Positions 35,585-44,030 are shown, counted from the stretch's first letter. The stretch: 64,000 nucleotides of DNA from Evansella halocellulosilytica (GCF_002335745.1 NZ_NIST01000001.1:3472354-3536353); one strand, 5' to 3'. Numbers and translations: made by a program. Notes: a model not told the origin generated them from the sequence alone.

Positions 35585-36649
35585 GTGACTAGAAAGGGAC
35601 TAACGGCTGTCATATTCGGAATATTGATCCTTATTATTGGAGTGTATATCATTATGATCCAATCACCTCAAATTATGTTGTTCTCAAGCTGGGAGTCCTA
35701 CGATTCACCAGAAGATGCAGGTTGGTCATCTGAAAAGCTTGATGATGCAAAGGATTATTATCAGTCAATCAACTCTACTTCTGCAATGGCTATTTATAAA
35801 GGAAAAGTATTGTTTACATGGGGAAACGTCGCAAAAAATACGAATGCGCATTCTGTCAGGAAAAGTTTTCTCAGCTCCCTGTATGGGATATATGAAAGCA
35901 GGGGAGACATCCATTTACAATCCACATTAGATGAATTAAATATTGATGATCGAAATTCTTTAACAGCATTAGAAAGAACGGCAATCATCACCGATTTGCT
36001 TTCTTCTAGTTCCGGTGTGTATCATACTGCGGGGGAAGAGTCGTGGACGATGAGACGTGCTAGACCGCATCGTGGGAGCCATCCGCCAGGAACAAATTTT
36101 TATTATAATAATTGGGATTTTAACGTACTCGGCACGATTTTTAATGAGCAAACTGATAACGATTTGTTTCGTGTATTTTATGAAGAAATTGCTGATCCGC
36201 TTGAAATGGAAGATTTTTCCCTCAATAATACAAAGTATAAACATGAATTAAGAAGGTCTGTTCATCCATCTTATTTATTTCAAATCTCGACTAGGGATAT
36301 GGCCCGTTTTGGTCAGCTTTATCTACAAGAAGGTGAATGGAATGGTGAACAAATTATTCCGAAAGAATGGATTCAAAAGAGCACGAAGCCTCAGGCAGAA
36401 GTAGCTTTTAATGATGTATATGACTACGGTTATATGTGGTGGCCAGCAACAGAAGGCTATTTTGCCGAGTTAGATATGTATTCTGCAATAGGGAGATATG
36501 GGCAATCTATCGATATTATTCCAGCTTTGGACTTAGTATTTGTTCATCGCGTAGATTCGAATTCAATGGCATTTGGTTTATTTAATCGCGGAGTAAGTCA
36601 AGATCAAAGACTAACGTTATTGAAGAAAGTAGTAGATGCAAAAAAATAA
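35585..36649 (+). CDS. Membrane-anchored beta-lactamase family serine hydrolase
   Basis: 354 residues from GTG 35585, 9 nt after GAGGAAGGG; the in-frame ATG at 35549 lies before the RBS. An N-terminal hydrophobic helix (about 5-28) without clear cleavage site should anchor the enzyme outside the membrane. SxxK is Ser90-Val-Arg-Lys93 (HSVRKSFLSS), and YxN is likely in FYYNNWDFNVLG. ISTRDMARFGQLYLQEGEWN is typical. The KTG region reads IGRYGQSIDI. Similar to class C beta-lactamase-like esterases, and only distantly related to the cytosolic hydrolase at 24031. Substrate unknown. Confidence 0.82.
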   Translation: MTRKGLTAVIFGILILIIGVYIIMIQSPQIMLFSSWESYDSPEDAGWSSEKLDDAKDYYQSINSTSAMAIYKGKVLFTWGNVAKNTNAHSVRKSFLSSLYGIYESRGDIHLQSTLDELNIDDRNSLTALERTAIITDLLSSSSGVYHTAGEESWTMRRARPHRGSHPPGTNFYYNNWDFNVLGTIFNEQTDNDLFRVFYEEIADPLEMEDFSLNNTKYKHELRRSVHPSYLFQISTRDMARFGQLYLQEGEWNGEQIIPKEWIQKSTKPQAEVAFNDVYDYGYMWWPATEGYFAELDMYSAIGRYGQSIDIIPALDLVFVHRVDSNSMAFGLFNRGVSQDQRLTLLKKVVDAKK

Positions 36650-36682
36650 GAAATGAAAGAGATAAATTGTTGATTCCTAAAC

Positions 36683-36721
36683 AAAAAACACCCTGTGATT
36701 ATCATACACAAGGTGTTTTTT
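36683..36721. terminator. Bidirectional terminator between convergent genes
   Basis: AAAAAACACC (36683-36692) pairs with GGTGTTTTTT (36712-36721) with an inner TGTG/CACA pairing. The A6 and T6 runs allow use from both sides. Confidence 0.85.
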
Positions 36722-36727
36722 CATAAT

Positions 36728-37831
36728 CTAGGATGTATACTTTAATCCTTCCTCTGCTGTTACATTTTGCTGAGAGGCTGTTTCTTTATTTCTATATTCA
36801 ACACCAATTTTTCCGACCACATAATTGCCGAACCTCCATTTATTTAAATAAATGATTGTCACAATCGACAAAAATGTACTAAATGCAAATAAAATAATTA
36901 TATAATTAAATCCTAACGAAACAGGGTAATAGCTGTAAATGAAATCAATGACAGAAATATAAAACATATGAAGCAAATAAATGCCAAATGAATATTGACT
37001 AATTTTTATAAGAAAATCTGGGATGCGCCTTAACTGGTGCGTTACATAAAACATAAAGAAAATTATTGCAGTCGTATGAAAAATAATATCTACCCGTTTA
37101 GAACTGTGAACCGCAAGTATCTCAGAGTGGTAAAAAAATAGCAATATTCCACTAGATAACACCGGTGCTAACAGGACAGAATAGCGATATTTCTTTAACA
37201 ACCTGATAAATGACTCATAATAATGGCCACAATAATACCCTAAAGTAAAATAAAAAATCCATCCTAAAAACGGTACCCAATAAAATCGTGTCCAAATATA
37301 CTCTCCGAATGGGATGTTTGGCGGAGTAGTAAAATTAAATATGGCTAAATATGCGATGTTTATAAACAAAGTAATCATGATCATGTTAATCGGCTTTTGA
37401 TTCTTTAAGAAACGATGAAAGAGCAAATGAATACAGTAAAATTGAAAAATTATCAAGACAAAATAACCATGAAAATCTCCAATAACAGCGTTTAGAAAAA
37501 ATTGGTGCCCTAAGTCAGTCACGGAACGAACATGGGGAATTGCATAAAACATCGCCATCAGTAAAAATGGAACAAAAATATATTTGAACCGTTTGTTTAA
37601 AAAGTGATGTGGAATCTCCTTATTACGATATGAATATGCAATAATCATTTCAGAAATAAAGATAAACAAAGGTGTTCCAAAATATAAAAATACATTTATA
37701 GAATCAAATAAATTGTAGGAAAAAACACTGATTTCAGCGGATGGGATTGTACTTAAACCAGTTGATATTGCATGCAGAAAAACGATGCACAAGCATGCGA
37801 TACTCCTTAAAAAAAATACCTCTTTTATCAT
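36728..37831 (-). CDS. Acyltransferase 3 family integral membrane protein
   Basis: 367 residues from ATG 37831, 6 nt after GGTGGGG. About ten hydrophobic helices. The family signature is at the N-terminus: FFLRSIACLCIVFLHA, with the conserved Arg and His of helix 1, and later RFKYIFVPFLLMAMFY. Proteins of this family transfer acetyl or succinyl groups onto cell-surface sugars (OatA membrane half, IcaC, polysaccharide O-acetylases). The extracellular SGNH domain of OatA is absent. Substrate unknown. The gene is divergent from the RRNPP regulator across 634 bp. Confidence 0.85.
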   Translation of the reverse strand: MIKEVFFLRSIACLCIVFLHAISTGLSTIPSAEISVFSYNLFDSINVFLYFGTPLFIFISEMIIAYSYRNKEIPHHFLNKRFKYIFVPFLLMAMFYAIPHVRSVTDLGHQFFLNAVIGDFHGYFVLIIFQFYCIHLLFHRFLKNQKPINMIMITLFINIAYLAIFNFTTPPNIPFGEYIWTRFYWVPFLGWIFYFTLGYYCGHYYESFIRLLKKYRYSVLLAPVLSSGILLFFYHSEILAVHSSKRVDIIFHTTAIIFFMFYVTHQLRRIPDFLIKISQYSFGIYLLHMFYISVIDFIYSYYPVSLGFNYIIILFAFSTFLSIVTIIYLNKWRFGNYVVGKIGVEYRNKETASQQNVTAEEGLKYTS

Positions 37832-38465
37832 ATTTTCCCCACCAATAATTTGTATTATAGATATTCCAATATCGAACTTCACTTAAAAAGGATTTAGAAG
37901 CAGCAAATTGGAATACAGTTTCCTATCATCCTATCGTATGAAGCATCAGAACATTTTTCAATTCACAAGCAAACATTTACATCGATTTACACATTTTTAT
38001 GAAATTGATTGAGATTTCCAGCAGCTTTAAATTGATATTTGAGGAATATATTCGTTTGAGTTAGAAAACATCTCGCATTAGTTTGTTGTTTTTTGAGGAA
38101 TGTTTGTCAAATAGCAAGCGGATACATGTTTCCTAACAATTCATGGGTATAGCAATTGTAGTTGTTGATTTTATAATGATTTAAAGGATTTTCATTATTT
38201 TATCATGAATGTATTAGCGACAATGGGCATACGAGTGAATAAATGTTCAAGATTATCTAGCTTAACACCACAATTAACAATTACTAAAAAATGGTTAATT
38301 TTAACATAAATATATGACTAATGATTGTTTTCGATTAGGAAATAGAAGGGCAATATTTATAGATTAAAGGAAAATACAGGATAACTCATAAAAAAGTAGA
38401 ATAGTTTTCTACAAAGTATTCCTATTAGTTTACTTGAAAATAGTGAATAGGTGGGGGGCTATTAT
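37832..38465. other. Long AT-rich intergenic region upstream of the RRNPP regulator
   Basis: No reading frame with an RBS is convincing in these 634 bp. GTAGAATAGTTTTCTAC (about 38395-38411) is an inverted repeat close to the regulator gene and could be its operator. TTAAC repeats occur around 38262-38310. Room for a small RNA or several promoters exists, but I see no firm signature. Confidence 0.4.
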
Positions 38466-39749
38466 ATGCATATTGGAAAACGTCTATTTTTACTAAGAAA
38501 AAGGAAAGGACTCTCTCAGGAAGGGATATCAAAAGGGATTATCTCAAGAGGTCATTACAGTAATATAGAATCTGGAAGATATAAAGCCTCTGACGACATT
38601 ATCGAATTGCTTGCTGCAGAGTTAAATGTTCCATTCGAATATTTGTATGGTACGAAAGATAAACAGTCTAATCTTGCTGAAAATCTTAGAGTCTTGTACC
38701 AGTTTATTCAAGACAGAGAGTATGATCACGCAAGGAGAGTCATTTCGAACATTCGAACCAACTTTCCATACATCTTTTCTTATGAACAAGAACTGCACTT
38801 TAATATTCTTATCTGTTATTTTTTGATCCAGACGAAGCAACATAAAACGTGTACGAATGTGATGGAAGAATTAAATGTATACGTTGACGATCCTTCTCAA
38901 TTAACGGCAGAACTTGCTTTTATCTATCATTATGTAATGGGGCTTTGGTATTATTGTCAATCAGTTTTTCCATTAAGCTATGAATCATTTCAGTACTGTC
39001 TAAATGAATGTGATAATGAAATCGAAAAAGGTAATATTTATTACAATTTAGCTCTTGCATCATATGGTTGCCTTCAAAATTATCAGGCGATCAATTTTGC
39101 GAAACGTTCCCTGCAAATACAGTTGACAGAACATAAATGGTTTGAAGCAACGAAATCTTATTTATTATTAGGAATAAACTATTGGGAAATGAGCAATATT
39201 GAAGATGCAAAAAATAACATGAAAAAAGCTTTAGACCTTGGAAACGCTCACGATTATGAAGAACTAAAAGGTAGTATTTACCACAACCTAGCATTGATAT
39301 ATCAATCGGAAAATAACTATGATTACTGTATTCATTTTTTAGAAAAAAGTATCGAAGCAAAATTAAATACAAATTATGAATCAGTTATAATTACTTACTG
39401 TAATTTAATAGATCTTTACTTGGAAATTGATCAAATTGACCAAGCTAAAGGAGTATTAATCGGTGCCAGAAATTATGTGAAAAAAGAGGAGGACTCTAAG
39501 AATCTAGATATATATGATGCGAAAATCTTATATTTAGAAAACCAATTTTGCGAATATGAGGAACTAATGAACGAGTTGATTCATTATTACACAACGTTAA
39601 GAAGTTGGAGGAAAGTAAAAGATTTGACCGAGGAATACTCGCAATATTTAGGTAACAATTTAAAATATAAACTTGCTTTTAACTATTCACAATTAGCGTT
39701 AAAGGCAAACCAATATTTATATGAGAAAGGGGGATTATTAAATGATTAA
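38466..39749 (+). CDS. RRNPP-type regulator: HTH plus TPR peptide receptor
   Basis: 427 residues from ATG 38466, 8 nt after GGTGGGGGG. Residues 1-65 form an XRE-type helix-turn-helix (MHIGKRLFLLRKRKGLSQ, ISRGHYSNIESGRYK). The rest is a chain of about eight to nine TPR-like helix pairs (GNIYYNLALASYGCLQNYQ, GSIYHNLALIYQSENNYD, YCNLIDLYLEIDQIDQA). This is the build of PlcR, NprR and similar receptors that bind re-imported signalling peptides. The stop codon overlaps by 8 nt a small exported-peptide gene, and a subtilisin gene follows, as in nprR-nprX-nprA. Start and length fit the family. Confidence 0.88.
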   Translation: MHIGKRLFLLRKRKGLSQEGISKGIISRGHYSNIESGRYKASDDIIELLAAELNVPFEYLYGTKDKQSNLAENLRVLYQFIQDREYDHARRVISNIRTNFPYIFSYEQELHFNILICYFLIQTKQHKTCTNVMEELNVYVDDPSQLTAELAFIYHYVMGLWYYCQSVFPLSYESFQYCLNECDNEIEKGNIYYNLALASYGCLQNYQAINFAKRSLQIQLTEHKWFEATKSYLLLGINYWEMSNIEDAKNNMKKALDLGNAHDYEELKGSIYHNLALIYQSENNYDYCIHFLEKSIEAKLNTNYESVIITYCNLIDLYLEIDQIDQAKGVLIGARNYVKKEEDSKNLDIYDAKILYLENQFCEYEELMNELIHYYTTLRSWRKVKDLTEEYSQYLGNNLKYKLAFNYSQLALKANQYLYEKGGLLND

Positions 39750-39873
39750 ACTGTTTGCGATTTTGATGACTGCAAGTTTACTTGTTATTTCATTAAATTT
39801 TTTAGCTTTAAGTGATGAAGCACGACCGTATCCGGATGTGCCAGAACCGACTTCGATTGAGATAGAGTTATAG
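39742..39873 (+). CDS. Putative signalling pre-peptide of the RRNPP regulator
   Basis: 43 residues from an ATG that overlaps the regulator's last codons; AGAAAGGGGG lies 8 nt upstream. Residues 1-23 form a secretion signal (MIKLFAILMTASLLVISLNF). The exported tail is SDEARPYPDVPEPTSIEIEL, acidic and proline-rich. By analogy with NprX, PapR and Phr precursors, the tail would be exported, trimmed to 5-10 residues and re-imported by an oligopeptide permease to bind the TPR receptor. The PYPDVPEP stretch has a Pro-Asp-aliphatic core like the SKPDIVG peptide of NprX. A strong terminator follows. Function is inferred from architecture. Confidence 0.75.
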   Translation: MIKLFAILMTASLLVISLNFLALSDEARPYPDVPEPTSIEIEL

Positions 39874-39900
39874 AATCATCGTATTTTGAAAGAAGTGACC

Positions 39901-39943
39901 AAAATTCCTTTGTTTGTTTCCGGACAAGCAAAGGAATTTTTTT
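39901..39943 (+). terminator. Terminator after the signalling-peptide gene
   Basis: A 16-bp stem (39901-39916 with 39925-39940, one G-T) and 8-nt loop TTTCCGGA, with a T run at the 3' end. It separates the regulator-peptide unit from the protease gene. Confidence 0.85.
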
Positions 39944-40030
39944 ATAATAAAATTCAACATTTTTAGATCCCTTGCTGAACTTCGTCAATTTTAAAGGTTT
40001 CTCGATTGGAAAATACGAAATATGTAAGTA

Positions 40031-40048
40031 AATCTTTGGCCAAAGATT
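40031..40048 (+). promoter_or_regulatory. Perfect 18-bp palindrome upstream of the subtilisin gene
   Basis: AATCTTTGGCCAAAGATT has no loop, so it suits a dimeric DNA-binding protein rather than an RNA hairpin. It lies 47 bp before the GTG start of the protease. The RRNPP regulator encoded upstream is the obvious candidate ligand, but a copy was not seen in front of the regulator itself. Confidence 0.5.
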
Positions 40049-40095
40049 GGGCACCAAGATACACACGACAAAAAAATACTAAGGAGGAGTTTAAA

Positions 40096-41235
40096 GTGAA
40101 GAGAATTTTGTTTAGTTTTGCTTCTTTATTGATTGTTAGTTTGTTGTTCATTCCAGGTGTTTTTGCTCAAGATTCGACAGACAAACAAAGTGAACGTTAT
40201 TTAGTAATGTTCGATGGTCCTGCTGAAGCAGGTATTTTAAATGCCTTCGGAGTCAAAGAGAGTGATATTTTACATGAATTTGACTTGTTGCCTGTCATGC
40301 ACTTAGATTTATCAACTGAACAAGCAAAAGGACTAAAAAACCACCCGCAAATCAAATTTGTGGAAGAAGATGCACGAGCAGAAGCTTTCTCACAAACTAC
40401 TCCATGGGGAATTACTAGAGTACAAGCACCAGATGCACACCAGATGGGATATAGTGGAAATGGTGTAAAAGTAGCCATTTTAGATACTGGAATCGATGCT
40501 TCCCACCCAGACTTGCAAGCGAATGTCCAAGGTGGATACTCAGTTTTTTCAGATAGTGCAAATAATAATCCGTTTTACGATGGAGATGGTCATGGCACAC
40601 ACGTTGCAGGAACGGTAGCTGCAGCAAATAATGGTGGTGGTGTATTAGGCGTTTCTCACCAAGCAGATTTATACGCTGTTAAAGTACTAGATAATAATGG
40701 CGGAGGTTCTTATTCTGGTATCGCTCAAGGGATTGAATGGTCAATAAATAACGACATGGATATTATAAATATGAGCCTTGGCGGATCAGCTCATAGTTCT
40801 ATATTAGAAGCTTATTCTAATTTAGCATACAATGAAGGAATTCTTGTCGTTGCTGCTGCAGGAAACAGTGGGAATGCTTGGGGGATCGGTGATACTGTTG
40901 CTTATCCAGCAAAATATGATTCAGTCATTGCAGTTGCAGCGACAGATCAAAACAATAACCGCGCTTCTTTCTCTAGTCATGGACCAGCAGTTGAATTGTC
41001 AGCACCAGGAGTAAATGTTTTAAGTACTGTCCCTGGTAACGGTCACCAATCGTATAACGGGACATCGATGGCTTCGCCGCACGTTGCTGGAGTAGCTGCG
41101 CTTACGTGGCAAGCTAAACCTTATTTATCAAACAGTCAACTTAGACAAACATTGCAAAATACAGCTCTAAATTTAGGCAATAGTAATTTTTATGGTCATG
41201 GACTCGTCCGATCTGTCAATGCTATTCAAAACTAA
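40096..41235 (+). CDS. Secreted alkaline subtilisin
   Basis: 379 residues from GTG 40096 after AAGGAGGAG. Signal peptide (FSFASLLIVSLLFIPGVFA), I9 propeptide (about 30-103, SERYLVMFDGP to IKFVEEDA), then the mature enzyme starting near QTTPWGITRVQAP. Catalytic triad: Asp130 (AILDTGID), His166 (GDGHGTHVAGT), Ser324 (NGTSMASPHVAG), with the oxyanion Asn in AAAGNSGNA. The mature part of about 270 residues and its N-terminus match the alkaline subtilisins of alkaliphilic bacilli (M-protease, Savinase group). It follows the regulator-peptide pair and carries an 18-bp palindrome upstream. Copy B of the dispersed repeat provides the terminator. Confidence 0.93.
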   Translation: MKRILFSFASLLIVSLLFIPGVFAQDSTDKQSERYLVMFDGPAEAGILNAFGVKESDILHEFDLLPVMHLDLSTEQAKGLKNHPQIKFVEEDARAEAFSQTTPWGITRVQAPDAHQMGYSGNGVKVAILDTGIDASHPDLQANVQGGYSVFSDSANNNPFYDGDGHGTHVAGTVAAANNGGGVLGVSHQADLYAVKVLDNNGGGSYSGIAQGIEWSINNDMDIINMSLGGSAHSSILEAYSNLAYNEGILVVAAAGNSGNAWGIGDTVAYPAKYDSVIAVAATDQNNNRASFSSHGPAVELSAPGVNVLSTVPGNGHQSYNGTSMASPHVAGVAALTWQAKPYLSNSQLRQTLQNTALNLGNSNFYGHGLVRSVNAIQN

Positions 41236-41263
41236 CGAATAATTTTGAATCAATGACTTTCAA

Positions 41264-41308
41264 TAAATATCCGCCCGTATAACGGGCGGTTTTAATTTCG
41301 CCCTATAA
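41264..41308 (+). repeat. Dispersed intergenic repeat, copy B, with terminator hairpin
   Basis: TATCCGCCCG...CGGGCGGTTTTAATTTCGCCCTATA is shared with copies A and C. CCGCCCG/CGGGCGG forms a perfect 7-bp stem with loop TATAA and a TTTT tail, 35 bp after the subtilisin stop, so it probably ends that transcript. Confidence 0.85.
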
Positions 41309-41370
41309 GGAAATCTCATAGAAGAAAATGAGTTTGGGAAGTTGTATTGTATTTCAATAAATCTTGAATC

Positions 41371-41466
41371 CGCGGAGCATATGGTGTTCATACGTGAGTA
41401 ACGGGGAGACGAGTCAACTCAGAGATACTAAAGTAGTTTTCCTGGACTTTTTGAACATTCTCTTAA
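41371..41466 (+). repeat. MITE-like repeat, diverged copy
   Basis: It shares GGTGTTCATACGTGAGTAAC, CGAGTCAAC, CAGAGATAC and CTTTTTGAAC with the element at 43691-43859 and ends with the same TTCTCTTAAA-like border. The left end is not recognisable. It lies just upstream of kynA. Confidence 0.75.
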
Positions 41467-41538
41467 AGGGTTTTTATTTTGATAATTATCAGTTAAATTA
41501 ATAGTGTAACCTAATTAAAGGCTTAGGAGGCGCTATTT

Positions 41539-42366
41539 GTGAAGGAGAATAATGAAAATGGAATACATACCGATTTTACAAACAATATGACTTACGGAGA
41601 ATATTTAAAGCTAGATCAAATCTTATCTGGACAACAAAGGTTGTCAGATCACCATGATGAAATGTTATTTATTATCATCCATCAAGTAAGTGAACTATGG
41701 ATGAAGCTAATTTTACACGAGTTACATGCTGCTGTTGATTCTATTGATAAAGGGGATTTTCAAACTTCATTTAAACAATTGGCACGTGTTTCAAAAACGC
41801 AATCGCAAATCATTCAAGCGTGGGATGTTTTGTCTACCTTGACTCCATCAGAATACATGGAGTTTAGAGATAAACTTGGACAAGCTTCAGGATTTCAGTC
41901 TTATCAATATAGAATGATTGAATTCGCTCTCGGGTATAAAACAGATCACGTTTTAAAAATTTATCAGAAAGATCCCGTATTATTAGAACAATTAACAGAA
42001 GCTTATAAGAGACCAGGCTTATATGATGTCGCAATCAATTCATTAGCAAACACTGGATTCGCAATAAACCCAGACCTCGTTAATCGGGATTATACACAAA
42101 CATATACTGCAGACGAATCTGTAAAAAAAGCTTGGTTAACTGTTTATCATAACATTGAAAAATATTGGGATTTGTACCAGTTAGCCGAAAAGCTTGTAGA
42201 TATTGAAGATTGGCTTCAGCAATGGAGATTTAGACATATGAAAACTGTCGAAAGAATTATCGGCTTTAAACGAGGTACAGGTGGTTCATCCGGTGTAGGC
42301 TACTTGAAAGGTGTTTTGGAACACCGCTTTTTTCCGGAACTATGGGACATACGAACCGAGCTGTAG
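41539..42366 (+). CDS. kynA: Tryptophan 2,3-dioxygenase
   Basis: 275 residues, GTG after AGGAGGCGC. A haem enzyme that opens the indole ring of tryptophan to N-formylkynurenine in the cytosol. Family motifs: [50 protein letters not shown], and [20 protein letters not shown], with the proximal haem His in the HMKTVERI segment. Length fits bacterial TDO. The usual partners kynB and kynU are not next to it, so it stands alone here. No riboswitch or attenuator is recognised upstream. Confidence 0.94.
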   Translation: MKENNENGIHTDFTNNMTYGEYLKLDQILSGQQRLSDHHDEMLFIIIHQVSELWMKLILHELHAAVDSIDKGDFQTSFKQLARVSKTQSQIIQAWDVLSTLTPSEYMEFRDKLGQASGFQSYQYRMIEFALGYKTDHVLKIYQKDPVLLEQLTEAYKRPGLYDVAINSLANTGFAINPDLVNRDYTQTYTADESVKKAWLTVYHNIEKYWDLYQLAEKLVDIEDWLQQWRFRHMKTVERIIGFKRGTGGSSGVGYLKGVLEHRFFPELWDIRTEL

Positions 42367-42488
42367 CTTTAATAAAAGTGTAACATTAACTAGATTTATG
42401 TTATATTTTCGTTGGAATTTGTAAAAGTATGTTGACAATTTATGAATAAAGATTAATAATTTGGATAGTAACTTCATAGATGTATTAA

Positions 42489-42562
42489 CCCCGTCGTATA
42501 TATTTGGGAATACGGCCCAACTGTTTCTACAAAACTACCATAAATAGTTTTTCTACGAGGGG
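42489..42562 (+). ncRNA. Purine-class riboswitch aptamer, guanine-type by its specificity base
   Basis: The three-way junction is complete: P1 (CCCC and TCGTA, 42489-42498, with TACGAGGGG, 42554-42562), P2 (TTGGG/CCCAA) capped by AATACGG, J2/3 GTTTCTAC, and P3 (AAACTA/TAGTTT) capped by CCATAAA. The GG and CC of the two loops for kissing are kept. The base matching xpt C74 is C (42553), which selects guanine-like ligands. The short P3 and ACA after TTTCT are deviations, so a related ligand is possible. A terminator at 42622 makes it an OFF switch for the PhnD-like gene. Confidence 0.85.
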
Positions 42563-42621
42563 AGGACGATCATTTATAGGTCAGACTATACATAATCCTA
42601 TAAACAAAATTCGACTCTCAC

Positions 42622-42667
42622 TCCAGGCACCTAAGTTATATACTTTATACGGGCCTGGATATTTTTT
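42622..42667 (+). terminator. Riboswitch terminator before the phnD-like gene
   Basis: TCCAGGC (42622-42628) pairs with GCCTGGA (42653-42659), followed by TATTTTTT. It is placed between aptamer and coding region. Confidence 0.75.
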
Positions 42668-42760
42668 GGCCTAAAATACATCTGTAACCATTATGTCACG
42701 GCGTTCAGTAACATCTGAAGTTACAAAATAAAAAAATAACAATTTTTTGGAGGGGTCATT

Positions 42761-43654
42761 TTGTTTAGACGTATCTTTTTAAGTTCAATTTTTGTATTAG
42801 GTTTAACGACAATGGTAGCATGCGGTTCTGGCTCGGGAGATGGAGAGCAAGAAGAATTGACAATGGGTTTCATCCCGTCACAAGATGCGAGTGAGATTGC
42901 AACGACTGCTGAGCCATTAGCAGAAAAGTTGTCCGAAGAGCTTGGAATTGAAGTAAAAGCAGAAGTCATGACAGACTTTGTTGGACTTGTGGAAGCAATG
43001 AGAACACAACAAGTTGATATCGGATTTTTAAATCCATTTGGCTTTGTCCAAGCTGAAGATCGTGCTGATGTTGAAGTTATTTTGAAAGCTGAACGTGATG
43101 GTGAGACGTCATATGTAGCCCAATACAATGTAGCAGCTGATTCTGATATCGAAAGCATTGAAGATTTAGTAGAAATGGAAGACCTTGTCTGGGCTTATTC
43201 TGATGACTTATCTACTTCCGGATATTTATTCCCAGCTTCTCAATTAAGAGCGATGGGCGTAGAAGATCTTGAAAATCACTTCACACGTACGACTGTCGGA
43301 GGACACGATAACGCAATGATCGCAGTATTAGACGGCGCTGCAGACTTTGCAACAACATTTGAAGATGCTCGTGATGCAGTTGCAGATGAATTCCCAGATG
43401 TTTATGATGATATCCGAGTCATCGGTTATACAGATCCAATTCCGAATGATACGATCTCTTTACGTAGTGATCTTTCTGATGAATTAAAAGAAGATATTAA
43501 ACAAGCTTTCTTAAGCTTTAATGATGATGAAGAAATGTTAGAAGTATTACACGACATTTACACTTGGACAGGTATCGCTGAAGCTACATCAGAGGAATAC
43601 GATATCGTTCGTGACGTTTTCGCTGAGTTTGAAGACGAATTAGCAGAAGAATAA
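42761..43654 (+). CDS. PhnD-like ABC transporter substrate-binding lipoprotein
   Basis: 297 residues, TTG after TTGGAGGGG. Lipoprotein signal with lipobox MVAC, then an acidic linker. The domain matches the phosphate/phosphonate/phosphite binding family: LTMGFIPSQDASEI, EAMRTQQVDIGFLNPFGFV, STSGYLFPASQLRAMG and DGAADFATTFEDARD. It starts a PhnD-PhnC-PhnE-PhnE importer set. No carbon-phosphorus lyase or phosphonatase gene is near, and the gene stands behind a purine riboswitch. So the ligand may be a purine nucleoside, nucleotide or base rather than a phosphonate. A MITE-like repeat and a long hairpin separate it from the ATPase gene. Confidence 0.85.
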   Translation: MFRRIFLSSIFVLGLTTMVACGSGSGDGEQEELTMGFIPSQDASEIATTAEPLAEKLSEELGIEVKAEVMTDFVGLVEAMRTQQVDIGFLNPFGFVQAEDRADVEVILKAERDGETSYVAQYNVAADSDIESIEDLVEMEDLVWAYSDDLSTSGYLFPASQLRAMGVEDLENHFTRTTVGGHDNAMIAVLDGAADFATTFEDARDAVADEFPDVYDDIRVIGYTDPIPNDTISLRSDLSDELKEDIKQAFLSFNDDEEMLEVLHDIYTWTGIAEATSEEYDIVRDVFAEFEDELAEE

Positions 43655-43690
43655 ATTCATTTTAAACTTACAAAAACGAAGATATAAAAA

Positions 43691-43859
43691 TCTTAAAGTG
43701 TGTGTTCAAAATGAGGATAAAAAGAGGCGAGTAGATCAAGGCGCGGCGAAGTTTTGTGTAGCATAGCGTATGGTGTTCATACGTGAGTAACAGAAAAAAC
43801 GAGTCAACGCAGAGATACGAAAGCTATTGTTCTCTCGCTTTTTGAACAGCCTCTTAAAA
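43691..43859 (+). repeat. MITE-like element with terminal inverted repeats
   Basis: The left end (TTAAAGTGTGTGTTCAAAAT) and the complement of the right end (TTTTAAGAGGCTGTTCAAAA) are imperfect inverted repeats around GTTCAAAA. The inside is non-coding. The right two thirds recur at 41371-41466. It interrupts the space between the phnD-like and phnC-like genes. Confidence 0.7.
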
Positions 43860-43862
43860 GAA

Positions 43863-43985
43863 GTTATCTATACATTTACTGTACCCAAGGAGATTTATTA
43901 CACACTAGGATAAAAGCTTTATATTTACACAAAACCTAGCTGTAATATCCTTGGGTATAGTCATGGTTAGATAATCTTTTTTTAT
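43863..43985 (+). other. Long imperfect inverted repeat ending in a T run
   Basis: GTTATCTATACATTT...GTACCCAAGGA...TTACA...CTAGG (43863-43909) is matched by the complement of 43934-43976 (CCTAG...TGTAATA...TCCTTGGGTATA...TAGATAAT), followed by seven T residues. It could act as a partial terminator that lowers the ATPase and permease genes relative to the binding protein, or be a second palindromic mobile element. Confidence 0.6.
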
Positions 43986-44030
43986 GAACAATATCCGTTC
44001 AAGTAATCAAAGTTCAGGAAGGTGAACAGA

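Noticed and set aside
41539-42366. A kynurenine pathway operon around kynA
   Set aside because: No kynB, kynU or downstream quinolinate genes are next to it.
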